64,000 bases of DNA from Toxorhynchites rutilus septentrionalis (taxonomy: Eukaryota > Arthropoda > Insecta > Diptera > Culicidae), in the NCBI RefSeq assembly GCF_029784135.1, contig NC_073746.1, forward strand, positions 5,687,136 to 5,751,135, in the 5' to 3' direction. The notes beneath the pieces were generated by a model that saw nothing but the letters and a program-made list of their open reading frames with translations, had not been told where the DNA came from and searched no databases. Position numbers and translations under genes: made by a program. Shown here piece by piece: positions 1 to 11,656 of the stretch. Within the stretch, counting starts at the first letter, position 1. Each line of letters begins with the position of its first letter.

Positions 1-37
1 TTTAGATTGACTGTGAATACCCTCATTCAGAGAAATC

Positions 38-76
38 GAGAAAATTTCCTTTACGAAAAATTCCTAGACCGGCACT
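38..76 (-). repeat. Short fragment resembling the Feilai-like SINE body
   Basis: The stretch around AATTTCCTTTACGAAAAATT closely matches an internal part of the tRNA-headed SINE at 51914-52206 in the same orientation. Only about 40 bases are similar and neither the tRNA head nor the tail is present. It is either a very short relic or a chance match. Confidence 0.3.
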
Positions 77-139
77 TAAAAAAAACTTTCAATTTAATAT
101 CCTTTATATCTGTGTCTCGCGCGCGACGCTTAAACTTTT

Positions 140-378
140 GTAGACTACTTTTATTTTTTTTAAACTAATACAACTATAAGAACGACAAAATAAAAATAAA
201 AATAGTCCATCATCACCAAGATCATGACAGACATAATACAGATCAATACAAATTTAAAAAAAGATGATTTAAAAAAAATTAAATAATCTACATAATATAA
301 TCCGTTCAAAAAAAAAACTTCGTCAGATTCATTGAAAATATTGAAAACAAACTGCAAAAAAAAATTGTCCACATTAAA
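140..378 (-). other. AT-rich 3' end of the non-LTR element
   Basis: A poly-T/poly-A rich stretch follows the RT thumb region of the minus-strand element. It contains no recognisable domain and is probably its 3' untranslated region, but I could not locate the tail or a target duplication. Confidence 0.35.
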
Positions 379-2830
379 TTATCCGTTCGTATAAAATCGT
401 TCGTATCTGTTACATTTTAGTATCAATCGCATTATTTTGTTTTGCAAGCGCTGTAATCTCGATATTTGTGTGTCATTGGCTAAAAATAAAATGGAAGAGC
501 AAAAGTCTAAATGAGGAGAGATGATTGATTTGTATAGCTGTATTTTGCTGCAAATAGTTAAATCGGTTTTCAATCGACATAAGATTCCATGCTTCTTGGC
601 AATTTTCTTGATGACATTGTCAATGTGAGTGTTGAACTTGAGTTTGTCATCAATAATCACGCCAAGATATTTAATGTCCCGAACTCGATCAATAGTCTCA
701 TTATCAATAACGATGGAGACGTTTTCATTTAAACGATTTCGCGAGATTACCATATGTTCAATTTCAATTGCTTATACTTCAACCATCTACTTAAAGAATG
801 TAAATCTCCATTCAAATGTAAAACGACCTGATCTAAATCATTAGCTGCAATGAATAACACAGTATCATCTGCAAAAAGATTGATATCACAAACTCTTCAT
901 TGATATACATAATAAATAAAAGGGGCCCTAATACACTTCCCTGAGGTACTCCAAGATTATTCCCTAGGGGATTCGAAATGGTATCATTAAAAATAGTCCG
1001 TTGAGTTCTGTCATTTAAATACCTTTCGAACCATTTATATGCAGTACTCGTAAATCCAAAGCGCTTAATCGTGTTCAACAACAAGGGCCTAGAAATTGTT
1101 TCGAAAGCGCGTTTTAGATCCAAAAAAACAGCAATGATATTCTCTTTGCACTCTAGTTTCTCTTTCCATTTTGCTAATACCAATGCGGTTTCACAGGAAT
1201 GACCATCCCGATATCCCGATTGTTCTGGTATTAGCAAAGCATTGCAATTTAAATATTCCAGCAGCTGGCCTTTAACGACTACTTCTAATATTTTCTCTAG
1301 CGTGTGCAACATATTGATGGGACGAAACTTTTCGGCTTTAATCGTTCCAGCAACCTTTTGAATTGGAACTATTAAAGATTCCTTCCACACCTTAGGCACA
1401 TGCCCAGTTAGCTAAGATTTATTAATAAGGTCCAGCAAGATGTGATCGATGACATGAAAGCAATCTTGAATAACTCTAGCATTGACATTATCCACTCCAG
1501 CCGTTTTTCCTAAAGAAAAGCAAATAGTTCTAAGTTCATTTAATGTAATTGGGTGAAAACTTTCAAATCTACAACTACTGTTAACCGGCTGTTTTATTTC
1601 ATCAGGTTCATCAACCAATTCAATGGACTGATTGATCAATGAAACACTATTGACAAAATAATCGTTAAACTTAGATGCTATAGCCTGTTCAGACTGTTCA
1701 AGTGTGCCATTAAAAGTTATGGACCGTGGTTTGCTATTACTAGGTTTTAATAAAGATTTCAAAATTTTCCATAACTCCTTGCTGTTGCTTTGATGCAGAT
1801 CAATCTTCCTCTGAATATATTCACAACGAGTTTTCTTAATCGACTGTGAATATATATTGCGCGCGTTTGTGTACATATTCCAATGATTTCCATCATTTGT
1901 TCTACAAAATTTCTTGTACCATCTGTCTCTCTCACGTTTAAGGCGTAAAAGATCCAAATTGTACCAGCTGTTCGAGTTTTTCATTGGAACAAATTTTTGC
2001 GTAACAAGCCGATTTGTACACTCTTTCAAGGTATTAGTTAGAACAGCTGATGATTCATCTAAATTACCGACCTCGAATGGAAAATCCAGGCTTCTCACTA
2101 CGAGTGAAATGTGAAATGCATGCTGTTTCGAATATTTCCTCCAGCACTTTAATTTCACAACATCTTCATTTACCACGAGATTATCTACAATATTGATAAT
2201 TAAAGTCTCATGATCGGTTATTTTCAAATTGGTATCCGTGACTGTGTAAATAGTATCAAAATTGGAATAAACATGATCAATTAAAGTTTTACTGTGCCTG
2301 GAAATGCGCGTAAATTCATGTACTGTTTGTTTCAAATTGAAGAAATCGGATACACGCTTCAAATGGTTCGAATTGTAGTCATCACGCCAATTAATATTGA
2401 AATCACCAGCTAATATATTCAATTTGCTAGAGTCAAGGAACATTTCAAGCCAGTTTTCTAAAATTTCAACAAAACGCAAGTCGCTTGAGCTGGGACTATG
2501 ATACAAAACACCAAAATTACCCATCTTCATGCCATGTTCAACTGTAATGCCCAAGAACCAGTTACCATCAAACACTTCGTTGAGGCGAAGATTGAATTGA
2601 ACTGATTCTTTGACATAAATAGCAACACCGCCAGTGTGCCTAGAATGTGATAAACACGCAGCAACATTATATCCCGGAATACTATACTGATCAAATGATT
2701 CTATTTCAACAATGTGTGTTTCAGACAAAAAGACTAGAAATGGACGCTTTTCCTCAACAATCTGACGTAACGCTACGTTGTTTGTTGACAGACCCGCAAT
2801 ATTCAAATACAAAATATAATATTGGTTCAC
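379..2830 (-). pseudogene. Non-LTR retrotransposon ORF2 (endonuclease-reverse transcriptase), broken
   Basis: This encodes the enzyme that would nick target DNA and copy the element's RNA. Bases 2830-1412 give an AP-type endonuclease domain (LYLNIAGL start, LSETH, HTGGVAIYV, GDFNINW, DHVYSN, SDHET-like motif) and a linker. An in-frame TAG at 1414-1412 separates it from the RT palm (833-1399), which shows FRPINML, SGYRDGHS, FLDLKRAFE and GVPQGSVLGPLLF. A one-base shift falls just before the FADD catalytic box near 860-875, and the thumb continues at 753-379. The motif set fits the CR1/Jockey group; I cannot place the clade. ORF1 lies directly upstream at 2863-3690. The copy cannot make a full-length protein. 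Confidence 0.85.
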
Positions 2831-2862
2831 AATTCTTCTGGAACCTGGTTGCTATTTATTGA

Positions 2863-3690
2863 AATGCAAGCTGCTTTTTTTCAAATCAAAAAGTCTCTGA
2901 TATACTAAACATTCAGAGCTAAATGCGGCATGATTGACGTCCAAATTCAATTTCCGTTCTTTATTCATTTTCAAACAATTAACACATTTCAACACAGTGG
3001 AGGCGATCCGGCGTAGTGGTAACATCCATGCCTCTCACGCTAAAGGTCACGAGTTCAATTCTCACTCCCGACATGAGTTGAAAGTCACTATAATACAGAT
3101 AAAAAAAAAAAAAAAAAACATTTCAACACAGTTGACTTGTATTCAGATGTCTTGTGTTTCTGACTACACCTTGAGCACGTTTCAAAATTTTGTTTGCAAT
3201 CCGTGCTCTTGTGTCCAAATTCTCCACATTTGAAGCATCTTAATACATTAATCGCAGGAACTACGGAGCACCGATCGAACCCCACATTTACTTTTTTCGC
3301 GTTCAATAAACAGTTATATGTGTCAACATCTACTTCAATTACAGCAGTGAACTTATTGTAGGTGAAGCGTGGATTTTCGTACACATTTAAAACCTTTACA
3401 TCTTTTATTTCGATGCCTTCATTCTGACTTCGGAGGTAATCAATGAAAACATCGGAGGAATGCTGATCGCTCATGCCCACGATTTTTAATCTGGGCACCG
3501 ATATGGGAACAACAGCACTATACTTCTCACCCAAATTGCTTTCGATGTCATCTTTCACATTGTCTATATTAGCTCCAGTTGCACACTCAACAATGATGGA
3601 GCCATTTCTTCCATTTCTGAAATTACTAATTTTGTGTGTTCAAGAGGTGATATAGGATCATATTTGATGAAAAAACCTCCTATGCATATG
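2863..3690 (-). pseudogene. Non-LTR retrotransposon ORF1 (gag-like, zinc knuckles), split by a SINE
   Basis: ORF1 proteins of this kind bind the element's own RNA. The main piece, 3558-3088, ends in the knuckles CFKCGEFGHKSTDC and CSRCSQKHKTSEY. Reading resumes on the other side of the SINE (2998 down to about 2863) with CVNC and then HAAFSSECLVYQR, the usual end of gag in these elements, where a histidine and a final cysteine follow the last knuckle. Upstream, 3690-3564 carries more gag-like sequence (IKYDPISPLEHTK) in another frame, so a frameshift lies near 3560. The broken ORF2 follows immediately. A related relic is at 56783-57936. Confidence 0.75.
2999..3118 (+). mobile_element. tRNA-derived SINE (full head, shortened body), 14-bp target duplication
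   Basis: The head carries Pol III promoter-like boxes: TAGTGGTAACATC (A-type) and GGTCACGAGTTCAATTC (B-type). The body is AGTTGAAAGTCACTATAATA and the tail is a run of A. The insertion is flanked by CATTTCAACACAGT at 2985-2998 and again at 3119-3132, an exact 14-bp duplication expected from LINE-driven retroposition. Compared with the copy at 50418-50576 it lacks about 38 internal bases between CCCGACA and TGAGTTG. Confidence 0.9.
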
Positions 3691-3699
3691 CATACGTGG

Positions 3700-4426
3700 G
3701 ATAATTCATTTGAAAAATAATATAATTTAGTACAAGATAGATACATTTTACATTTTTCGGAGAAAAAACATCTTAAAAATATACTCAAAAAATTTCAGAC
3801 CGAAATTTGAAATATTTTTAAAGGTATAGCTAATATAAGAGAGCGCGCCGTAGTGTGTATGAGAGCGTGTGACAAAACTTTAAACGCGTTTTTCTCAAAA
3901 CCATGTTTTCGAATTTTGGGGAAACACTGATTGACTCAAAACTATTCAACCGATTTGGCTAAAAATTTAACCCGTTATTCTAGACACACATATCCAAATA
4001 CGTAACCTTTAAAACATTTAATTTTTAATAATAAATTATTTTATTTAAACAATTTATTTAAAAAAATAGACTTTGAGAACTTTTTCCACGATTCCGCCAT
4101 TTTGTTTTATGTATAGTTAGTTCATTAGAATAAAGTCTGCAGAATAATAATATTTTTGAATTTTTTATTTCTGATGACTTCGAAAGGCTGTTTGCTTCCC
4201 CGAACCAGCTCATCTTCTTTCCAAGGACTCCACTCTGACGTCACAAAAACATATTTATGTAAACGTAACGTTTATGTATAATAATAGTAAAGTTCATGTA
4301 TAATAGAATTTTTTTTTTAATATTTTGAAACACTAATAAAAACACGTCAAACTTTAAATCAATGGCATTTTATTTTCTTGTTAAAAAAAAAACGTCGAAA
4401 TTTCGGTCGTCACACCGGGCTACTAC
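3700..4426. other. AT-rich stretch, no gene seen
   Basis: No open frame of coding character is present. The text contains simple A/T runs and a segment (AAACGCGTTTT near 3882) that also occurs near 22240, so it is probably old repeat DNA. Confidence 0.4.
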
Positions 4427-6310
4427 CTTAAGTGGACATTTAGATATTGAGCTCGACAGCTATTCTCTAGACAAAAAACTGTTATCGACAAAGTTGTTAC
4501 ATATGATAGTGAAATAAAATATAGTTTTTTATCTTTATATATAGAGGTAAACATCAATATTGTAGCCAGTGTTGCCACATTTAAATCTGTACCAGAGGGG
4601 TCTAAAATCTTACTCATCTGTAAATTTCTACTGCTGCTATTCCAACCTAAAATTGTTGTCGCTTTTCAAATAATCTTCATATTTAATAGCATTGGACATT
4701 GAAACAACGTAAGATTCCTCGCAGATATTAGTGAGAATGATCAAATAAAAATCTTTCAGCTCTTCATATAGCATCGTGAATTCAGGTTTTCAGCTTGGAA
4801 CAAACGATTCAATCTGTTGCTTTGTTCAAATGTAAGAAATTTCACAAATGGAAAAAATATGTACCAATCTGTACTTTTTGACGAAAATCTATACTCTGTA
4901 CCGTGCAGAATCTGTACCAAAAATAACGAAAAAATCTGTACCATTCTAGATAAATATGTACGTGTGGCAACACTGATTGTAGCCCCAGTTCTTTCAGGCA
5001 ATTTTGTAGAACAAAGGTTTTTTTCCCTATCTCTCAAAATAACCGTTATATAGCTTGTTTTCTAAGTTTCGTTAGAATGACCATTCAAAAAACGTATTTT
5101 GCTCTAACTTTTATATTTGAAATTCTGCATCAAAACTGTCTTCTGTCAACTTTCATAGCTTGCTAAGACTAGCATTGTGCGATACAGGACTTGTTTATAT
5201 CCTAATTCTATTCAAAGCTACCTAAAAATACCAGGGGTATGACTAAAACGTCAAATCCCTCATATTGCAAATGTACCCAATATTGCTGCGGTTTACTGAC
5301 ATTTTGGTTCTGACAATTACTGTTGTTTACAACATGGTCCGGTTATATAGTTAAATAGTGGCTAACTTTAAACTCCACGTTGAATCTGAACACCTCCATG
5401 TGAAACCGAAATATGAAAATCGCTTATGCAGTTAGAAATAAAGCAGCACAATTTCCGCGATTTCAACGATTTCAATCCTCGCAAATGGTATGTTGGTAAA
5501 CAAATGACGCCATATTGATTTTGACTTTGGGTAGCCTATATTCAAATGATGTCTAACCCCTGAAAAATACGCCCCATTCATTTGTTTGTCGTTCTTTCTG
5601 GGGCACTCATAATCAATGGGGCAATCAGCAATCAAAACACATTGATGGCATTTAAAAGAACACATTTAACTCTACCAAAAGTGAACTTTCGAAACAATGT
5701 TGTTTTTTTTTGTATTTGAGTAAACTAAATTTGGATTTGGATGGATTTTTGGGTAATAAAACATCAATAACTTAACTTATTCTGACTTCAAAATGTTTGT
5801 CTTGATAGAGCTTAAGTCATCCGTTTTAATGAAGAATTTGGAAAATATAGTTATAAAAGTTAGAGCAAAAAAAAACGTTTTATCATAGCCATGGTTTTGG
5901 ATGCTTCAGTGATGGGTTTTTACCCAAAAAATCATGATTTCAAATTTATTTTCTTAAAAAACATAGTTTTACCTCATGTAGAATCAAATTTCCTCTTTAA
6001 AAGGCCGCCAGTAAACTATTTTTATATGCCCAGAATGAACGACAAACAAATTAGAAGAACGTTTTTTTTTGGGAAGAAACATCAATAACTTTGAATAGAA
6101 TTAAAATATACACAGGTTCTGCATCGAAAATTGTGAGTCTTAGTGAGCTTTAAAATCGGCCCAAGATAGTTTCGATGTAGAATTCTAAAGTTAAGTTAGA
6201 AGGAAGTTAGAGGAAAAAAAACCTGTTTTTGGTAGCAACTTTGTAGAAGATTGGTGAGCTGAGATAGAAGTTTCCACTTAAATTCACTTCATGGACCATT
6301 GTGCACTGCA
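4427..6310. repeat. Long fold-back repeat, copy 1
   Basis: The left end reads CTTAAGTGGACATTTAG, followed by GCTCGACAGCTATTCTCTAG; the right end reads TTCCACTTAAATTCAC, an inverted counterpart. Internal modules, such as CAAAATGTTTGTCTTGATAG and AACGACAAACAAA, occur in both orientations and recur in copies at 19250-20985 and 32190-35740. No transposase is encoded, so it is a non-autonomous element. This copy is interrupted by a hAT-type MITE at 4567-4975. Confidence 0.65.
4567..4975. mobile_element. hAT-type MITE, 409 bp, 8-bp target duplication
   Basis: The inverted ends are CAGTGTTGCCACA and TGTGGCAACACTG. They are flanked by ATTGTAGC at 4559-4566 and 4976-4983, an exact 8-bp duplication. 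CAGTG-type ends plus an 8-bp duplication are standard for hAT transposons. The right half repeats AATCTGTACC-like units (near 4864, 4911 and 4934), which resemble subterminal transposase-binding repeats. There is no coding capacity. Confidence 0.9.
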
Positions 6311-6429
6311 CTTATGAAATAATACCTTAACGTTCAAATGTTATATTTTATTTCAAAAACCCCATATTTCAATCATAAAAAATATCAAGCTATATATAAT
6401 CGAGTCTGAAATTGTATATGGTTGAATAA

Positions 6430-6620
6430 TATTTAACACTTTGCGTTCGTTTGTCTGCTCTCAGCCACCACAGCAAGGAATCTTACTCAATATTTTATTC
6501 AACGATGTAATAGTTTACATTTTTTCTTAAAGAATTTATATGTCTAGCGAACTATTTCACGGATGTATACGAAGTCTCTGTGAACAATAGGTAATGGTAT
6601 TCGGTATAAACAAAATATTA
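6430..6620 (+). repeat. Repeat family A, partial copy
   Basis: It starts with TTTGCGTTCGTTTGTCTGCTC, trimmed here as TTTGCGTTCGTTTGTCTG, and continues through CAACGATGTAATAGTTTACA and a block on prolonged ACG and AACA motifs. The same order of blocks occurs at 14480-14880 (plus) and 48545-48880 (minus). Function and class are unknown. Confidence 0.55.
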
Positions 6621-6962
6621 CTAGCGTGAGAAAATAAGAGGATCTCTTTGAAGGGAAATCAATTCCGACCGCAAAGGGATTGAAGACACGAAGCCAGTTT
6701 TAAAATAATAAAATTTGAGTGAAATTTTTCACACCATGTTATTTAATTACTTGAAAAACACGTATTCCTGACTCTTATTTAACCATTTGTATATACATTT
6801 CCGACATTTTTACTGAGACTTTTCATTATAAAATAAAGTTGCCTTCAAAAAAAAATTTTCTTATGAATTTCACCGCCTGCAAACAAAGTGTTTTTCATTC
6901 AAATAGAACACTAATTTGATACACAGAAGCCAATTTTCATTCATAATTTTAATTTTAAAAAC

Positions 6963-7050
6963 ATGTTCATTCTGCCTAAAAAAGTGAATTATTATCTTTG
7001 GCGCCCCCAAACTAGTAAAAAAAGCATAATGCCGTCAACGCGAATAAAAC
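6963..7050 (+). repeat. Half-copy of the small MITE at 15670-15805
   Basis: GTTCATTCTGCCT, then AATTATTATCTTTGGCGCCC and AATGCCGTCAACGCGAAT, match the left arm and centre of the MITE at 15670-15805. The second arm is missing. Confidence 0.6.
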
Positions 7051-7556
7051 AGTTGAAAAGTCGTGGAACAAAGGGAACTGAACTGATGTCATAACACGAA
7101 GAGCGAGAGGCGGTCCGTTCATTTGAATCTTACTGCTCAAATACTTTCTGCAATTCTACACCTCTTCTCCCTCCTGCATCATTATCAAAGTGAGCTGAAG
7201 AGCTATTTGTTTTTTTTGCGAGCTGTTCCGTGTCAACTCACTTCAAATAGTCGATTCTTCGGAACAGCTCATGAGCGGATGGCACATCTGTTGATTTGTC
7301 GAAAATATCAGGTGAAACGAACTAAATTTCACTAGAATTTCCTTAAATTCGAAACGCACAAAACTACGACCGAATGGCTACCGAGAGAGCGTGTCTGCAA
7401 GTAAACAACAACACACCCAACAGTACATCCCTGGTTCTTACTTTGCTATTCGCGACTACGAAGCTGAATGAGTGAAGCGAAAGTCAACAAAGAATTGCAA
7501 AAAGAATGTGATTTTTAAACGCACCGTTTTTAACGCTTTTTGCAGAAATTTTCGTA

Positions 7557-10074
7557 ATGGTGAGTATGTATCGAAAGAACTATCCTCTAGGATGCTAATT
7601 TAGTTAAATCGCATAAATTTACTGCAGGGGAAAACGTTTTCTTACCGCATCCGAAGGACACTGTCTTTACTTGTGAAAAAGTAAACAAACTTTCAGGATA
7701 CTAAATTTTAATAAAAATTAATAATTGTGTGCAAAATTTATCTTCCAAACGGTTGGAAAATGAGTTTTCCTTATGCAGTGAAAAAAACTTTGCCGTAGCT
7801 TAAGCTGAATTTAACTTATAAGTGTTTTTCTGTGACCTTGTTTCATGCATTATCAGGAGCCATCAGTCGGAGAAAATGAAACCTGCTACGTGGCTGTGGA
7901 GTTTGCGGATGTGTTCGATCTCGCTGCGGGTGGAAGCCGTTTAATCGTCGAAGGCGAAAGAGTTTTCAAAGCTGGACATCTTTTAATAGTTGGTGTTGAA
8001 GAAGTTCACGATGAAGGCTTCAGTATTTTCTCGTCCTGCCTCCAGTCATCATCTCCAAGCTCGGAACCCCATACAATAAAAGTTCGTACGAAAATCCTTC
8101 TCCAAATGGTTGTTTTCGTGTTCCTGTAAAGCTGGCAAAGGGAAGTGCAAACACGTCATGGCTGTTTTGTATCATTTGCTTAAGTATATTTTATTTTATT
8201 TCTTTATTATTGCACATTTTGCACCACGTTGGACTGTTTCACACTTTTTCAAAAGTGCGAAATGTGAATAAAAGTGCGACCTTGCATCAAATCGATTTGC
8301 TGTCTTCAGCGCACTTATTCGTTATCAATCGAAGAATAGGTGCGCTGAAGACACCAACATGATTCGATATTAGAGCGCACGTTTATTCGTATTTTCGCAC
8401 TTATGGAAAAGGCCGAAACAGTCCAACTTGGTGCAAAATGAGCAATAACGTGTTTTGAATCATAAGTAATTAATTCGCCTCTGTGCTTAAGGAATTACTT
8501 TGAACTCATCAAGAGGCTACTAATAAACGACTTGTTTAAAAAAGGTAGTTTCAGGGAAGAAACACTTTAGTAAAGGCCTATTTATTTAAAAAAAATATAT
8601 TCTTAATATGTCTATTGTGCAGGAATCCGGTGCTTCCTTTACTGACCGTGACTGACCTGAAGCAAAAGTGGGGAAAAATTGCTGCGAAAACCGCTTCGGA
8701 CTTGTATAAAGCCACCCGAATAAAAGATCTTTGCTTCTGCAAAAAATGGCTGGGAGGTACCATCCCACTGGATGCCAGTGTCTTAAACGATTCTACCATT
8801 GAAGAAACACCAAAAAAGAAGGGAAGTTTCCAGTACATAGCGACTGACGAGGAGGAAAACTCACAGATTTTGCAACATTTTGTAGATGGTAGGTAATCTT
8901 ATTAACTTTGTTTTTATGGCATCTACAGTAATCGCTCCATTTGTAGGGTGGATGATGTCCACACACAGATTTTGCAACATTTTGTAGATGGTAGGTAATC
9001 TTATTAACTTTGTTTTTATGGCATCTACAGTAATCGCTCCATTTGTAGGGTGGATGATGTAGTTTTTTGATTGTGACAAATTTATTATTATATTATTTTT
9101 GTTTTTCTGCAGTTTTTCCTGAAAGTTCTGTGGGATTTGAAATACTCGGCAGACCATGCATAAGAGCAACACAGGAACATAATAAAATCACAAAACCAGA
9201 AACCGTGGATGTGTTGAGGCACGAGATATCCGATCGAAAACTTTCTTCGGATTCCCTCGGGTACCTCGTGTCATACGATGAAGACGTTCACTCAGCGGAC
9301 TTGAAATCCTTATTAGAGAGAGTATTTGATTCGGAAGTTGAACTCCATTATAAATATTTCACTGGGCCTTTGGAGCAAGATTTGAGTGCATTTTATGAAC
9401 TCAAGGTATGTGTTTCCTCTCGTGAAAGTATTGAAATATGCCTACGTACACTCCATCAGGATTCAGATGATTGGAAAGAAGAGCGAAGTTTGAGAATAAC
9501 AGCATCTAACGCGTATCAGTTGTTTACATACTATAAAACGGAATCGACCAAATCTAAAGATTGGAGACGGAAGGTTTCGCGACTAATTTTGCCTAATGAA
9601 TTACACACCCTTGCAGTGGAGCACGGCCGAAGCTGTGAATCTAAAGCTTTGTGTAAATACTCGTACATTACTAACAAAACCGTCACAAGATGTGGATTGG
9701 TAATACCACCATACGTGCCATGGATTGGTTGCTCTCCTGATGGGTTTATTCTAGATGATAGTAAAATCGTGGAGATTAAATGTCCTCTGGCAGGAAAATC
9801 ATCAACCATTGGTGATGTAGTGAAGAACTTACCGTATTTGACTGCAAATACAATGCAACTTCGGAGGAATCATCAGTATTTTTGTCAAGTGCAATCTAAT
9901 ATGTTTATTCTTAAGTATAAGATGGCGGATTTGGTGATTTATACGGAATTTGATGATCAGTGCCACATAATAACGGTTGAATACGATCATGATTTTATAA
10001 CAACAGTGCTAAACACCCTGAAGGAGGTTTATTTTAATGCTTATCTAAAGTATTTGTACTCTTTGACAAATTAA
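7557..10074 (+). CDS. Spliced gene: SWIM zinc finger + YqaJ-like exonuclease of a DNA transposon
   Basis: Predicted exons are ATG at 7557-7559 (donor GTGAGT), 7857-8183, 8623-8888 and 9113-10074; phases agree at every junction. Exon 2 encodes a domain ending in a SWIM finger, CSCKAGKGKCKHVMAVLYHL (CxC...CxH). Exon 4 carries a YqaJ/lambda-exonuclease fold: RITASNAY, HGRSCESKAL, IGCSPDGFI (catalytic Asp near 9736), VEIKCPL (Glu and Lys near 9772) and HQYFCQVQSNMF. A polyadenylation signal AATAAA lies at about 10088. Such nucleases accompany ISL2EU transposases and are thought to process DNA ends during transposition. One base too many between SSEPHTIK and the SWIM motif (about 8080-8095) breaks exon 2, so this copy may be dead or contain a sequence error. 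Its second intron holds a MITE, and exon 3 is followed by a duplicated splice donor. Confidence 0.7.
8206..8449. mobile_element. Palindromic MITE inside an intron
   Basis: The outer arms TTATTGCACATTTTGCACC and its complement GGTGCAAAATGAGCAATAA pair across about 240 bases, and a second inner hairpin pairs GCGCACTTATTCG with CGAAGAATAGGTGCGC. It lies between the SWIM exon and the next exon of the nuclease gene and has no coding content. Confidence 0.8.
8862..9060 (+). repeat. Perfect 97-bp tandem duplication containing an exon end and splice donor
   Basis: Bases 8862-8958 and 8964-9060 are identical, separated by CCACA. Each unit contains the last 27 coding bases of an exon of the YqaJ gene and its donor (GATG/GTAGGT). 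The first donor (8889) joins in phase to 9113. Using the second donor (8991) would retain an in-frame TAA at 8894-8896. Confidence 0.95.
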
Positions 10075-10117
10075 TTCTTAAAACATGAATAAAGTTGTTT
10101 TACGAAAATGAAAACTA

Positions 10118-11656
10118 TTAAAATCTCTTATTTGCTAGTATGGGATTAGACAAATTAACTACTCCGCATGCAATGACCATTAGATCATCGAGAACTGGCA
10201 AGAACCGGGTATCAACCATGGAATTGAAAAACGAAAAAATCCTGATCCTTTGAATAGCACGTTCAACGTGCACTCTGGCAGCGGCTATTGAAATGTTCTG
10301 AGTTGCATCGATCTTGCTTAGTTGCTTATGAGGTCCTGTAAGGAACGGAGGCCTAACTAGCTTGATATTTTTTTGCTTACATTCTTCTCCAATCATAAAA
10401 CCCTTATCAGTCATCACCGCTTGACCAGGATTAACGCGATCAAGGATATTTTCTTCGATTACGATTTGCTTATCAGAGGTTTTACCCCCATAGCCGGAAC
10501 TTATGTAAGAAATACTGCCTCCCGGTGTTACCGACACCACGAAGTATCGCCGTCTCACGAGATTTGTAATGGGAGTATGTATTTATCCTGCAATGAAGGC
10601 ATTTTGGTTTCATAATGGCAATTTCCGTGCAGTCCAACACTGCTACCACATCCTCGAAGTCAGGCTTAAAGTAAAAGGGAATATTTCTCTTAATCTGTTC
10701 TTCCGATGGCCAATAAATGAGCGGCTTTAGAGCAGCACTCATGAAAGGCAAAATCCTCTGAAAGCATGTTGAAACGGTTTGACTGTGCAGGCGGAATAGC
10801 ACCGATATGCATCGAAAGGATAGGTTGGTTTTCAGTTTTATGAGAACAATCAGTATTTCCTCTTCTAGCTTCACTGTAGATTTAGGCTTTTGACGATACT
10901 GCTTCACGAGAGTCACTGCTTTGACAATAGATTCGAGCATTTCTCTTGATTTAAGTCCAGTCCATGATACAAGATCGTCATCGCTTCCAAAGGAGATCGC
11001 TGAGATACGCTTGACTTTAAGTTTATCCAAATCCGTAGTGTCTACCTGAACTGCTTTCTCTACTGTAGGAACACAGACTTCGGGATGATCTGCACATTCA
11101 GCATCGATGGCAAGATCTGAAAGGTTTGGTGTATCATGTCTCTGGTCCATCGCTGCCCCAACTTTGGCACGGTTTGCAGCACGTTCAGCACGGCCCGCAA
11201 TAAGTCTTTTCCTGGCTTCGCTGATGGGAGGTTGTGGAAAATTCAAGTCGGGAACTGCTGATGGCCTGAGAATAAAGCGATCAGTGGCACGGCTTGTTGC
11301 TATAAAAAGTAAAATAATAATAAAAAAAATTATAATATTATTGCTTCAAGGCGTGTATTACACTTCATACTTGGAGAGTAGAAGTTCGACACGGTGAAAT
11401 GGAGGCTACAAATACGGGAGGTTTTTGTAGGTTCTATCTTTAGCCGTAGTCGTTGAATCCAGTCTAGATACCGCGATTTGTCCGTTTTCGGAGGGAAGGC
11501 ATGAAAAGAAATTCCGGGGCGATATCTCTGCTTACATCCGGGGACGACACAAACAATACGGTTTTTGAATTTTGCAGATTGTTCGGAGTCAGCTTCAAGC
11601 AAATTTCGTCCGACTTGTATGTTCTCCGGGCAATTTGCGCAGCTTTTGACGTCCAT
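10118..11656 (-). pseudogene. THAP-domain DDE transposase (ISL2EU/Harbinger-like), frameshifted
   Basis: Exon 1 (11656-11371) encodes a THAP zinc finger: C36 and C41 (VCVVPGC), AFPPK, W66, and C83/H86 in CSLHF. The intron is 11370-11300 (GTATGA...TATAG, 71 bases, phase 1). Exon 2 (11299 on) continues with RPSAVPDLNF, the usual THAP end, a helix-turn-helix region (ISVLFRLHSQTVSTCF) and the first catalytic Asp in VAVLDCTEIAI. A shift near 10555 changes frame; the second part (10558-10118) holds TPGGSISYISSGYGG, the second Asp in MTDKGF and the Glu in RVHVERAIQRI. All three DDE residues survive, so the frameshift is the only obvious lesion. THAP binds element ends and the DDE core cuts and joins DNA. 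It converges on the YqaJ gene. Confidence 0.8.

Noticed and set aside
2985..3132. tRNA gene on the plus strand
   Set aside because: The A and B boxes belong to a SINE: no cloverleaf could be drawn, and the unit has an A-tail and target duplication.
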